Below are positions 32,401-43,343 of a stretch of DNA of 64,000 bases, piece by piece. Source of the DNA: Meconema thalassinum (taxonomy: Eukaryota > Arthropoda > Insecta > Orthoptera > Tettigoniidae); NCBI GenBank assembly GCA_946902985.2, contig OX336388.2, positions 1,507,614,545 through 1,507,678,544 on the forward strand, written 5' to 3'. Below the pieces are notes generated by a model. The model worked only from the letters and a program-made list of their open reading frames with translations. It did no database searches and was not told the DNA's origin. A program made the position numbers and the translations under genes. The first letter of the stretch is position 1; each line of letters opens with the position of its first letter.

Positions 32401-34958
32401 CAAAAATATGCAAATTACTGAAAGAATATATATATATCAGTCTCAACTGATCCAAAATTATTTAAATATGCCAATGACATACTAATGTCTCAATAAATCG
32501 TAGAAAAAGGCATAACTCATCAAAGTGTACAGAGTACAGAAATATCAAGCAAGAATATGGGGCAAAATATATGGGACAGAAAATATGGGAGAAATGGTTG
32601 CTCAGATACCGCTAAATGGCTCAAATAAAACAAGAAACGATCACGACTACCTTATCTGTTGATTGAAGTTCTAGAGGATAATTTCCAAAGAAGACTGCTG
32701 TTGGTTCCATTTCACCAGCGTAAAGATGTGTTCCGACCTCGAACCTGGAACCAGCGCCCTCGGAGAATAGAACTGCTTCCTCCTCCGGAAATTGCACTGC
32801 TCCGTGTAGACGATAGACATACTTCTGACAAAACTCTTCTTTGTGAGCCGGGTCTACCCTGGCCTCTCTTAATAGTTCCCTGAAGTTCTGGTAGAAATTC
32901 GCCATGAAGTTTATTGCAATTATTTCCGCAGAAATGTTCATAATTGTAGAGTATGAAGATATTTCCACTGCCATTTGATATAATTCAGCGTTGGACTACG
33001 ATGCATGAGTGTAGTTGGATATTCACTACATGCTCGCTTTTGTAGAAAGACGATTAGCGAAGTTCCATGCTGCTATTTCACTCCATTGATATATGTCCCA
33101 ATTGCATTAAAGTTTTTAGCCTTCCATCTTCACTTCCGTTATAATAATAGTTGAAAGAACTGCCAGATTATATTGTTCCATTGTAGAACGTAGCGTTTTT
33201 TTTAATCACCAAACGTAATCTTCTGTATCACGGTTGCAATACACGTGTCAGCCGTAGTGTAGAATGTGATATTATAAAAGTGCTTCTCAGGTGGCGAGAA
33301 AATCACTTTTGTCTGCAGTCTTAAAATGCCAATATCTTCCAAAGTATAATCGTGAAAATGTTCACCTTTCCTACACACCTCAATATTATAATGCACAATT
33401 GAATTAGCATAAATGCAGTAGCTAACTCTTGATAGAAAATCTTGTAGACTCGATTATGTGTGCGTTTCAACTTCGCCTAGTTTCAGAAACCGTAAAATGG
33501 TACTGCTGCACGCTCCGTGCTCGTTCGATGCGGTGGGCTCTACCACACGCGCTAAAGACGACTTGCTTCACTGAATCACTCGAAGTCTGACAATATGATA
33601 ATCAGAAAAACCACTATGAGACATGTGAAATGAGATATGAGATATGAGAGATGAGATATGAGAGCTTCTCTCTGCTGTGCAAGACCTTTTATCAACTTCT
33701 TAAGGGGCGTATCCATCCCTTCCATAGCTTGTTCCTCCGTCATTGCTAGAAGTTCTAACTTTGGCTATACTTGACGGATTTTCAAATTTCAAAAACTCAA
33801 AATTAATTTCTTCAAAATTCCAAATCAATGCCATAACTGAAAATAGTTTTCCACAATTCTGCATTCCAAAAGTAAATAAATATGGTAGTTTCAGTAATCT
33901 CCGTCTCCCTCCAAACTATCATTCATTGGTTCGAGCCTCTCCTCCAATAGCGTAACTTCTTCCTCAGCACAATTCTTTGTTTCCCTGCGACTGCGTCGTA
34001 AATCTCAGATCTTTCTCGAACAAAATGATGACGTCACCAAGAATCTCAGCTCAACCAGCCTACTTGCATAAAGTCTGCGTCATCCGTGCCTACGTCATGA
34101 ATATACACGTCACAACTATGACAGCCATAATTTTATTCATATATGCCAATACAGCCACCGTGGTCTCAGTATAATTCAATTTACGGGGGCAGTACAAAGG
34201 TAGCAAAAGCAAAGGGCACCTCTGTGTCATGTTTTATATCGCCACCATGTTGACGAAAACGTAATGGCGGCCAACCAAATGTTAAAAGCTTAAATAAAAT
34301 TACGACCAACCTATTAACCTGATCTCTACCAAATTTTACAACATTATACCTTTATGTATGAAGAATCTTTTGACTAAACTACAAGATCATCAGCTCAATA
34401 CTTTGCGGATGGCGGCCATGTATGTGTGCAAATCGATTCCCCTATCTTTCCAAACACGGTGAAAACGAATTTAATGAAATTTGGTACAGAGGTAGCACTG
34501 GCAACGAGCACCTCAGTGTCAGGTTTTCGATCGCCGCCATCTTCACGGAAATGTAATGGTGACCACCCAAATGTAAAAAGCTTAAATCAAAGTACGACCA
34601 ACCTAATTATCTGCTCTCTACCAAATTTTGCAACAACATACCTTTATTGAGAAGCGTTCCTTGACCAAGCTACAAGGTAATCAGTCCAATAGTTTGCATA
34701 TGGCGGCCATGCATGTGTGCAAATCGATTCCCCATATCAATTCAAACACGTTGGAATCGATTTGAATGGATTTTTTTTACAGAGGTAGCACTAGCAAAGG
34801 GCACCTCATATTCATGATTAATATCCATATAACACGTTGTATTTCAACAAGCTACTACAACCAACATTCAATTATACTCCTTGAAAAGGACAAAGAGTTA
34901 TAACAATACCCATGCATTTAGGAGAAAGTAGGCTATATGTTCTTTACTGAACATCTTG
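29475..34958 (+). mobile_element. Helentron-like element, copy 3, split by an insertion
   Basis: The 5' end TTAGCCTACCTTCAATTTTT and AGTAGACTTACGAGATC is followed by (TG)n (29543-29580) and a core whose CGAAATTTGG boxes start at 29641, 29934 and 30220. The core is cut at 30232 and resumes at 34196; removing the insertion and one target copy puts the next box 291 bases on, in phase. The 3' end has GAAAGTAGGCTA, hairpin TGTTCTTTACTGAACA (34938-34953) and TCTTG. With the insertion removed it is about 1.5 kb. No protein is encoded; the open frame at 29812-30015 is a shadow. Confidence 0.75.
30233..34191 (-). mobile_element. Probable solo giant LTR (3,959 bp)
   Basis: It interrupts the Helentron-like core cleanly, with GTAC duplicated at both edges (30229-30232 and 34192-34195). 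The ends are TGTCCCCGATA and TTACGGGGGCA, imperfect inverted repeats with TG...CA termini. They resemble the ends of the 4.1 kb LTR at 36298 (TGTACCCGATA and GAACGGGTACA), with the same 4 bp duplication length. No pair of direct repeats and no gag or pol is visible. On the minus strand GATAAAAGG (near 33690) and GTGATTCAGTGAAG (near 33570) look like a promoter, so I assign minus orientation tentatively. A 117-codon minus-strand frame (32621-32974) is not recognised. A GAGATATGA array lies at 33627-33663. Confidence 0.65.
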
Positions 34959-35544
34959 TATGGTTCTACGTTAATACGGAATATGTGTAAAATACTAAGG
35001 CTTTTATCCCGTTATTATATTTGCGGTTTTTTTTTTTAGTTTTTCTTTGATATCATTTGCTCATAAGTCCCACGACACGCGGTAGTAAAAGGTCTGTTGT
35101 TCAGATGAAAGGGTTATATCACTGAGTAGACGTTGGCAAAAAAACAAACAAAAAAAACCAACTCGATGAGGGAATTGAAAAGCTTTTCGCTTCATTCTTC
35201 TGACAACTTAAGCTCTGACACTATACGAAACCTCTGTTTTCATTTCGGGAGATGAGGGTAAATGCGTTTCTGCTGACAGTACATCCATCCCATACGTCCA
35301 ATGCTAAAGTTGTGGTAAAGTGGCTTATTTGAGATTTAATTCCAGCTCTGAAATGTTTCACAGCCAGATGAAAGTCCATAGACCTGTAAATATTATCAGC
35401 AACAGTGGTAGAACGTACTCCAAAAGCTAACCCTTTCCTGCGTTTAATGCAATTAACAGATACACATAGGAAGGGAAATAAAAATCTTACGAGGAATGTT
35501 GATAAACCTTCAATTAATAACGACATGAATGGAGAGTGGCTGAT
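34959..35544. other. No feature recognised; one unidentified open frame
   Basis: A 122-codon minus-strand frame (35221-35589) begins MQSLPELQITHTNTAISHSP. It runs into the SINE-E copy and has no recognisable domain, so it is probably chance. Confidence 0.35.
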
Positions 35545-35942
35545 GGCTGTATTAGTGTGTGTAATCTGTAATTCAGGTAAGGACTGCACATGATTAATTT
35601 TAATTAGTTCCTACTTTTGCTACCAAATGCTACCGTCAACGACACCTAGCTGTGAACTTGGCTACTAGATGCCACCGCAACCGGCACCTGGTGACAAGTG
35701 TTGTAACGTTGGAGCGTTAATCAAATACTACCTAAACATTTAGATTCACGCAATTGTAGTTAGTGGAAGGTTCTTTTACATGCCAGAAATCTATGACATG
35801 GGCCCGTCGGCTTTACTTCCTCTCCAAAGGAAGGCATATTTAACGCTCTTAAAAATCCGACGACTTTGTCCAGGTTTGAACCCGCGATATTGGGCATAGA
35901 AGCTGAGCATGCTACCAACTTCGCCACCGAAGTCACCCTTGT
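35545..35942 (-). mobile_element. SINE-E, copy 2
   Basis: It matches 24110-24562: TAGTTCCTACTTTTGC, AGTTAGTGGAAGGTTC, ATGCCAGAAATCTATGACAT and the minus-strand head with GGTTTGAACCCGCGAT near 35875. The head's A box is GTTGGTAGCATGCTCAGC. Confidence 0.7.
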
Positions 35943-36297
35943 ATGAAAGGTCCATGGGAAACTGGTTGTATTGTCGACAGTGTGTTTTCTGTTTGCATGG
36001 CAGTTTCATAACTTACCTGAGGAGGTGTACTTGGTGCACACGTTCTGCTTGCTTTGTGCCACGATATTAACTGAGTTTGACAACTCACAAACTTTCCATC
36101 GACCATATAGTTATGGAAACTCTAACAAATGGAGGCAAACATCTCCCACTTACATACGGTATCGTTCCTAATAAAGTGCTCCTTCCCTAATCAGCAAGTC
36201 ATTTCGACATGTAGAGCCAGATTTTGATCCCGTATAGCGAGGGATTGCCCGCACCCTGTGTACTCAAAATAGGGGGCGTTCAATTCCAGGTCAATAC

Positions 36298-39200
36298 TGT
36301 ACCCGATACCTAGTTTAGGCTATCGGCTACGCCAGCAGACATTAAGCTGTAGTTGAAGTTTTGGGAAGAATTAGGAAAAGATAGCGCACCGATCGCGTCA
36401 AGAAGAATGCCAAGATGACGTAGGAGGTCTAGAATCAAGGAGGCACTGAGATCTGTAAGGAGATGGAATTATGGATAGAGATGTGAAGCATTATTGAAAT
36501 ATTTATGGAATTATAGCAATTAAACATCTTAGAAGAGGATATATAATATGCATTATATGTGGAAATAATTTTATGGAAGTCAGATAACCCTTAAGTTATT
36601 ATATAACGGAACAGCCGAGAGGATCTGGGTTCGAGACTATGATCGTGACGAGAGAGCACAGTGGTGGGGGACTACGCCACGTGCTAGCGCCGAGCACATA
36701 AGCAGGAGGACAGTGCTAGGAAGTTCAGTTGAGCTCAGTCAGACGAGCAGGAAGGAGCAGCTCCATAGCGCAGCGAGACGCACAGCGAAGGTCACGTAAC
36801 ATACAGAAACTGTCAGTGGCAGAGTGTAGGCGACAGTTCCTGCATCGCCGAGCAGCGAAGGCCAAGCGGGTCATTGATCCAGGCGGGCTGGCCGAGGAAG
36901 TTATCACAGACGGCCGGGATATGTCAAAACCGCACTGCGAGTAGTTGAAGACTTTATTATAAGCGACATTTCAACTCAGTTTGAACATAGCTTTCATGAA
37001 TAACTTTATGACTATGCTTTTATATAACGCATTCAAAGCTACTTTAACTATTTCAAGTAAACGGAATGTTGTTAGCATAGGCACCGATGAACATTAGATC
37101 GTGCATTAATAAGATTTATTTCTTATGCAGTTTTCATGAATTACCAAATACAGACAACTACAGGGTGTTTCGTAATCTTGAACACTCGCAAGTAAAATTT
37201 TATTTTACGCAAGTGGGACTTAGCAGTCATTTGAGATTGAACTTGCAATACTCAAACTGAACATTTAACGGAACAGTGGCGTATCTTAGAAGAGGAGTAG
37301 GGGGTCCATTGTTTCCATGAACTTTTTCGAGAAGGAGTTGGACAATATCCGCTATGGGTAATTCGAAGTTCAACATGTCCGAGTAAACGCGAATAGAGAC
37401 AAGATGGCACCGCAGAGCGATGGATTCGATTCCTGACGAGAGGAGTCCACCAGCTGATTCACTTGGGATTTCGAATGCAATCGTCATTTCATGGATGGAA
37501 GGCTATTCACGCCGATCTTTCGAGAAATTCTTTATGTAGGGAAAATCGACGATCTTGGAAATAAATTACAGCTGATTATGAAAGGTACTGTAAGAGTCAT
37601 AACTACCTGATACGATTATTTTCATGAATACTGGGCACACATGTATATTTTTCTAATAGGAGTGATACGATTATTAAGACATGGTTTGAATTTATATACT
37701 TCGAATTTGCTAGAATATGGAGTGACCATATGATATGGCAGGCATCATTATACGAAATTCTCACCATTGATTGGCTTTATTAAGCAGATGTTTGGTCTTT
37801 TAGAAATTTTTCCAGCTAGGATATTTTTCATGAATAGTTTTTTTGAGTAACGAGTATTTCGAACTCGTGATCTGCAATTGATTATCAAAAATTACTTCGT
37901 CAGTTCATTGCATACTAGCGAGTGTGTACTATTCATCAGTAGGGATTTTTTCCATTGGATTGTTTGGAGATATTAAGAAGTTATTCACTTTAGTGAATGA
38001 ACATCGCTTTTATATGACAACTAGAAACTTGTTGATTCCTATCTGGTACATTCACTCATATAGACTACGAGATGGGGTCCTTCGTATTTATACGATTGTA
38101 TGGTGGCTACTCATCTTACCCATCGTTCAGGGAACTATCATCCAAGTCGACGGGGCGAGGTCTTTCGTATTTATACGACTGTACGGTGGTTACACATCTT
38201 ACTCGCCATTGAGGGACTCATTTTTATCATCCGAATGTACACGAGATTGTAAGTGAATCAAACAAGGAACTACTAGTCACATATCAGTCGAAATTTTGTT
38301 AAATAAAGTAACGATAAATGTCAACAGGATTGCATTTAGTAATTCTTGTTTGCCAATCCAATATTTTGTTGCTATACTCTTTTGAGAGTAATTTCAGTTT
38401 AACAGCTGTTACAGCTGATGCTTTTGATGATTTTTATAATTGTGTTTGATACCTTTGAGAAGGATTTAAAGTAATTGAATCTTATAAGATTAATCATTAA
38501 TGGTCAAGATTTATTTTAAGGCAGATCAGTATTGCAGATTTTGATATGAGATTATAGCACATTGGTGTTTTTCTGTGATGTGAATTATAAGAATAGTAAG
38601 AGAATTTATGCTATTTGAAAGCAGATCTTAAATTACTGAAGTAATATTTTTCCAATTGTTTAAGAAGTTGTCTAGATGTGATCAGATTAATTACAGTTAT
38701 AGGAGATTGTGTGCGTTGATAATTTGAAGCCAGTTATATATTTTTTGTAGATCATGCAACATGGTTAAGTGAAGTTTGTGATAGGCGTTTTGTGGAATTT
38801 GCCATGTGATAGTTGCAACGTTGATAATGTATTTTGAGGCAGACATGAGGTCGTCGTACCCAGTCTAGCGTAATTGTTGAGATTCATGCTGTATGTGCTG
38901 AATATTTATGGAGTTTTGTGGAATTATTATATTCAAATGTGATATTTGAAGTATTGAAGAAATGCAATGTCGTTGTGGATAGTTTGATCCAACGTGATGT
39001 CGTGGAGGCAATAATAATATTTTTTGGCATGATAAATTAAATACGAGATATAACTTGGAAGTGATAAAACTGTGAGACAACGTTCTATAAACCTTATTAA
39101 ACAATTTGTTAGGAAATTAAACAAATAAATGAAGTTGATAATACAAGATTTTCTGAAAATAATAATTAACGAAATAATAATCTGAGATTTAAGCATATTA

Positions 39201-40417
39201 ACGATCTGACCTAATGAAATAAAAATCAGAATGACTAGATGAAATAATGAAAACTAAATAACCAGAAGATTGAAATTTAAATAAGTTGATAAATTAAATT
39301 TTTGAATAAATCGATGAATTAAAGAAATGGATGAATTAAAGATTGGATAAATAAACTGATTGAAATAAATTAATACACGATTGTAATGATGATGAATAAC
39401 TGAATTAGAAGGTGATAATTAACTAAAGAAGCTGATGATTAATGAATTTATATGGAATTAAATAAATTTAATTGAGAGATAATTTGAAGGAATTGCAACT
39501 TGAGTTGAGAATTTAAATGATGTAATGGTGATGAATTAATGATTCTGACAGGAATATGTAGAATTTTGAAGTGAGAATTAATGTGAGAAATATTTAATTT
39601 TGATGATGACGATAATGATGACCAATGAGAATTTGAATTTTCTGTAATTCACAGATAAGAGATTGTTAATGACGATGTAAATAGTGTAAATTAATTATTC
39701 AATGTTTAGGAACATTTGATTAACATGTTCAACATTCAAATTATGCCATGCAAACCATAATTTACGTGATATTTAATATGTGTGATTATTATATGTGTAT
39801 GTTTAGACAGATTATTAACATTTTTAAATCCACATTGATGTTAAATTAAAGAGAAGTTAGGTCTCAGGTTTCACAAATGTCAGTGACGAAAGACATAGTG
39901 CTACAGTGATCCTGAGAACCCAAGAGAACTTTATAAATTTTTCTTGTTATGTGGATAAAAATAATTTTGGATTAGAAAGGAGATGGTTCGATTTTTGGAC
40001 AATGACAATTTAACTTTGGCATTCGACCATACTCTTAGGTAGGAATTATATTTAAAATGTCTGTCTGACTATCAAAGTAAAATAAATTTGTTTTTATCTT
40101 AGTTGTGATCTGATGATGGTGTGATGTTCCTTTTCTTTCCTTGTCTTGAGTAAGGCTTATCCGGAAAGGAAGTGGTTTGCTAGGAATTCAGTTGATGGCG
40201 CCCATTTATATTTGCATTATTTCTATTAAACTTAAGCCCGTAACGACCCTAGAGATACTTTGTCTCGTGATACCCACTGCTTTTTCGAGAACTCAACTGA
40301 ATTTCCGACACATTCCTTATTTGACTAGAGGTTCATTTAACTCCGCTATGTCCTTGAACTCCAGGAATGCGATGTTATAGCAGATGGGTCATCGCATCCC
40401 CAGGACGAACGGGTACA
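36298..40417 (+). repeat. 5' LTR (4,120 bp)
   Basis: A promoter-like region lies about 300-440 bases in, so most of the LTR would be transcribed as R/U5 leader. The region from about 38900 to 39800 is very AT-rich with TGATGAATTAA-like words. Small frames repeated in both LTRs, for example at 36729-36944 (MSSVRRAGRSSSIAQRDAQR) and 37924-38256, are unconfirmed; the former lies right after the initiator-like motif. No primer binding site is obvious after 40417; TGGGGCTTTT at 40451 is the closest TGG. Confidence 0.95.
36599..36742 (+). promoter_or_regulatory. Putative LTR core promoter
   Basis: TTATATAAC (36599-36607) could be a TATA box. About 120 bases on, AAGTTCAGTTGAGCTCAGTC (from 36721) contains two TCAGT words of the arthropod initiator type seen in Gypsy LTRs. 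The same pair recurs in the 3' LTR. The spacing is too long for both to serve one start, so the start site is uncertain. Confidence 0.4.
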
Positions 40418-40670
40418 GAGAGAGAGGGAGAATTCGCTTTATCCAACTAGTGGGGCTTTTCGATTTTGTTTATTCTATGGAATCACATCAGATTTAGATT
40501 ACTGAGAGATTGATCTCAAGTTCATTTAATTGTGTTACAAAATTTATTAAACTTAGTCAGACAATGTACTTGTGTGCCCAATCCAGTGTTCATGTTAATC
40601 GTATTAGTAATATCATGTTAGTTATAAGACATTTTTCCTATACCCAAGTGAATGCAGGAATTGAGACATT

Positions 40671-43187
40671 GTGATGTGTTGTTGTCTAACGTCTCTATAT
40701 AAAACCTATATTGAAAATATAATTATGTTGCCGGAAGATTTAGTTAAGGTGTTAGGAGAGTTACAGACGGGTATGTCTGGTATTGCAGAAACTATTTCTA
40801 AGATGGAAACGGAAGTTAAAGAACAAATTAATCATTCAGAAGCTAGATTAGGAGCTAAATGTAAAGAGAATGTACAAGCATTACAGGCTAATAGCGAAGG
40901 CAATCTGAACGACATTTTAAAGTCATTAGAGACTAGGTTGCAGTCAACTAGTGAAGATAATTTAAAGTCATTAGAGACTAGACTACAGTCAAATAGCAAA
41001 GATGAGTTGATGTTATTAGAGACTAGGCTACAGTCAAATAGTGAAGCTAACTTGAAGGATAATTTTAAGTCGTTGGAAGAGAAATTACAGTCTCGTAGTG
41101 AAGAAACTAATACTGAATTAGAAAACAAGTTAACTAGATTAGAGAATAGTTTAACTTTAAAGAATAATGAGATGCTGAAGACTTTACAATTAGACATAAT
41201 TGCAGTAAATATGAAAGGAGAGGAAAATGTTCAAATATTAAGAAAAAATATTATTGAATTAGAAAGTAGAGGAGAAGAAAATATTTTTACTTTAAGAACA
41301 GACGTTATGTCCATACAGAAAGACATTAAATCAGATGTATCGAAGTTGAGATTCGACATCGATGGTTTAGTGGCAGATGTAGGCAAAATTCAAGATTGGT
41401 CTACCGAAGTATCTTTCGAGACTAAAATTAAAGGTCTAGAAACGAATCTAGGTAAGGAGATTAAAGATTTAAAGACAGTAATTGGGACCATTAAAGAGGA
41501 AGTCTTAGGAGAGGTCAATTCTAATTTAAAATCATTAGAAAATCAATTGCAGAAGGATATTAGGAAGATAGACGACGATATAGAGCAAAAGGTTAATGAG
41601 AACTTAGCTTTGTTCAAAAATAGAGTCGGTGCAATCGTGGAAGAACGGTATAGTGAGGTCGATGCCGAAGCAAAAGAGAAACGTGAAGGGTTAGATGAAA
41701 ATTTAATCGCAGGTATGGCAAACTTAGAAGCGAGGTTTACGGAAAGCAAGGAAGCGATGAAGATAGATTCAACTCTATTTAGAACAGATGTTGATCTGTT
41801 AAAGGAACAAGTCGCGTCAGTAAAGAACACGTTCGAAGGCCAAATTGACAAGTTAAGAAACGACTTAGACGAGTGTAACAAAACGCAGGATGTTACATCG
41901 TTAGATGAATTGAAGACGCAGGTGAAGAAATTAGCAGAAGACAGGATGACTAGACTAGAATCCATGTTTAACAGTTTCACCAATCAGAATATAACATCAG
42001 GGGAAACATTGATAAATCAAACAGCGATAGACCGCAGTATGACTAATCAAGAAGCGAGCATGGGAGACGACCGTCAAATGCAACCGAATGTGACATTCGA
42101 AAGGGCCAGTTCAACCCCTCAGGATAATCCAAGTTCGAATAGGAGTACGTTGGGTCCAAGCGAACGATACTCAGGTCCAGTCACCATTATAAGGAATCTG
42201 GATGACAAGCCGAGAAAGTTTTCGGGAAATACAGGAGTCACACCAGTAGAATTTCTGCGAGATATTCGAGACTACATGGCGGAACACAGGGTAGCCAAAG
42301 AAAGAGAGCTAAGGATAGTCGAACGCGCCTTAGATGGATCTGCGCTTACCTGGTTTAGAGCGTTCAGAAGCAATTTTGCGAACATGGAGCAATTTGCCAT
42401 GGCTTTCTTGAGGAGATTTTGGAGTGCCGAGGATCAACTTAACGTAAGAGCGGAGATGTACTCAAAACGCTATTCTACGTCACATCCGACGCATTATGCC
42501 AACTATTTCACGTCACAGCTGGCTAAATTACAGTTCCTTATTCCTCCATTGCCAGAAGAAGAGCTTTTGCAAGCTATAGCGAGACAGTTACCGATTGAGG
42601 TACAGCAATCACTGATAGCGTCGGGAGCCAATACACTGGAACACTATGACGACATTTTACGGCGATTGGACTATACAAGCGCACAGGTTACGCCTAGAAG
42701 CAACAGAAACGACAATAGAAACACGCAAGAAGTGAATGCGGTAGTCGTAGACAATGCAGCTCAAACGGACAGAAGGGATTCCTGGGAAAACCGACGGAAC
42801 GAAGGGAATCGAGGAAACATCCGTAACGCTCGAGGAAATGATCGATATAGAGGACCATATGAGAGGCCATACGATCAAGAAGCGAGAGATAGCCGATATA
42901 GGAATTATAACCAGAATTCCAGATATCAAGACAGGAATCGATATAACAGTAGATATCGGGGCAGAAATAACTGGAGCCAAGGTCAACAGTATAATGGGAA
43001 CGACAGGCAGGATGGCCGAAGAAACGATCCTAACGACAGACGGGTTAATCGTGGACATGAGAGGTCGAGGCAAGAAGATAGACAGCCTAGTGCACCACTC
43101 GAAGAGACAGTGAGAGATGTCAATCGAGCGAGCACGAGTAGCGAAGGAAGAAATAAACGTCAGAATAACACGGAATCAAAATGCTAA
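40671..43187 (+). CDS. gag: Gag polyprotein, Ty3/gypsy type, long coiled-coil N-terminus
   Basis: This intact 838-codon frame is the only gene of the element; its product would build the virus-like particle that packages element RNA. The in-frame ATG at 40725 (MLPEDLVKVLGE) looks the better start, giving 820 residues. Residues about 25-440 are heptad-rich coiled coil, including three 15-residue tandem repeats (KSLETRLQS type, about 83-130). Residues about 515-668 are a Retrotrans_gag capsid domain: RKFSGNTGVTPVEFLRDIRD, ALDGSALTWFRAF, FAMAFLRRFW and QLPIEVQQSLI. Residues about 690-838 are rich in Arg, Asn, Tyr and Gly with no CCHC zinc knuckle, so RNA binding probably uses this basic tail. 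Translation ends ESKC, 156 bases before the 3' LTR. Overlapping frames are shadows. Confidence 0.93.
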   Translation: MMCCCLTSLYKTYIENIIMLPEDLVKVLGELQTGMSGIAETISKMETEVKEQINHSEARLGAKCKENVQALQANSEGNLNDILKSLETRLQSTSEDNLKSLETRLQSNSKDELMLLETRLQSNSEANLKDNFKSLEEKLQSRSEETNTELENKLTRLENSLTLKNNEMLKTLQLDIIAVNMKGEENVQILRKNIIELESRGEENIFTLRTDVMSIQKDIKSDVSKLRFDIDGLVADVGKIQDWSTEVSFETKIKGLETNLGKEIKDLKTVIGTIKEEVLGEVNSNLKSLENQLQKDIRKIDDDIEQKVNENLALFKNRVGAIVEERYSEVDAEAKEKREGLDENLIAGMANLEARFTESKEAMKIDSTLFRTDVDLLKEQVASVKNTFEGQIDKLRNDLDECNKTQDVTSLDELKTQVKKLAEDRMTRLESMFNSFTNQNITSGETLINQTAIDRSMTNQEASMGDDRQMQPNVTFERASSTPQDNPSSNRSTLGPSERYSGPVTIIRNLDDKPRKFSGNTGVTPVEFLRDIRDYMAEHRVAKERELRIVERALDGSALTWFRAFRSNFANMEQFAMAFLRRFWSAEDQLNVRAEMYSKRYSTSHPTHYANYFTSQLAKLQFLIPPLPEEELLQAIARQLPIEVQQSLIASGANTLEHYDDILRRLDYTSAQVTPRSNRNDNRNTQEVNAVVVDNAAQTDRRDSWENRRNEGNRGNIRNARGNDRYRGPYERPYDQEARDSRYRNYNQNSRYQDRNRYNSRYRGRNNWSQGQQYNGNDRQDGRRNDPNDRRVNRGHERSRQEDRQPSAPLEETVRDVNRASTSSEGRNKRQNNTESKC
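40915..41060 (+). repeat. 45 bp in-frame tandem repeats in gag
   Basis: TTAGAGACTAG starts at 40926, 40971 and 41016, exactly 45 bases apart, encoding three copies of a 15-residue unit centred on LETRLQS. The repeat keeps the coiled-coil register roughly intact. Confidence 0.9.
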
Positions 43188-43318
43188 TCATTGGAAGTCA
43201 ATCATCATTATTGAGAGTCAGAAAGAACCATCATGCTGAGTAAGGGAATTGTAGAGCTATCGTGTACATGTATTATATATAGAATGCCTGAGAGTGTATT
43301 TTTTTTCTCAATCCTGAT

Positions 43319-43343
43319 AAAAAAAGGAGATGTACGGGAGAGA
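43319..43343 (+). promoter_or_regulatory. Polypurine tract next to the 3' LTR
   Basis: AAAAAAAGGAGA and then GGGAGAGA directly before the LTR start TGTACCC at 43344. A purine run here is the usual primer for plus-strand DNA synthesis. Confidence 0.65.

Noticed and set aside
36729..36944. 71-codon frame present in both LTRs as a possible accessory gene
   Set aside because: It is arginine- and serine-rich with no known domain and lies right after the promoter-like motif. Duplication in both LTRs is automatic, so it is not evidence of selection.
41543..43113. Overlapping frames of 119-146 codons in gag
   Set aside because: Their coding potential follows from the biased composition of the gag frame; no domain is recognisable.
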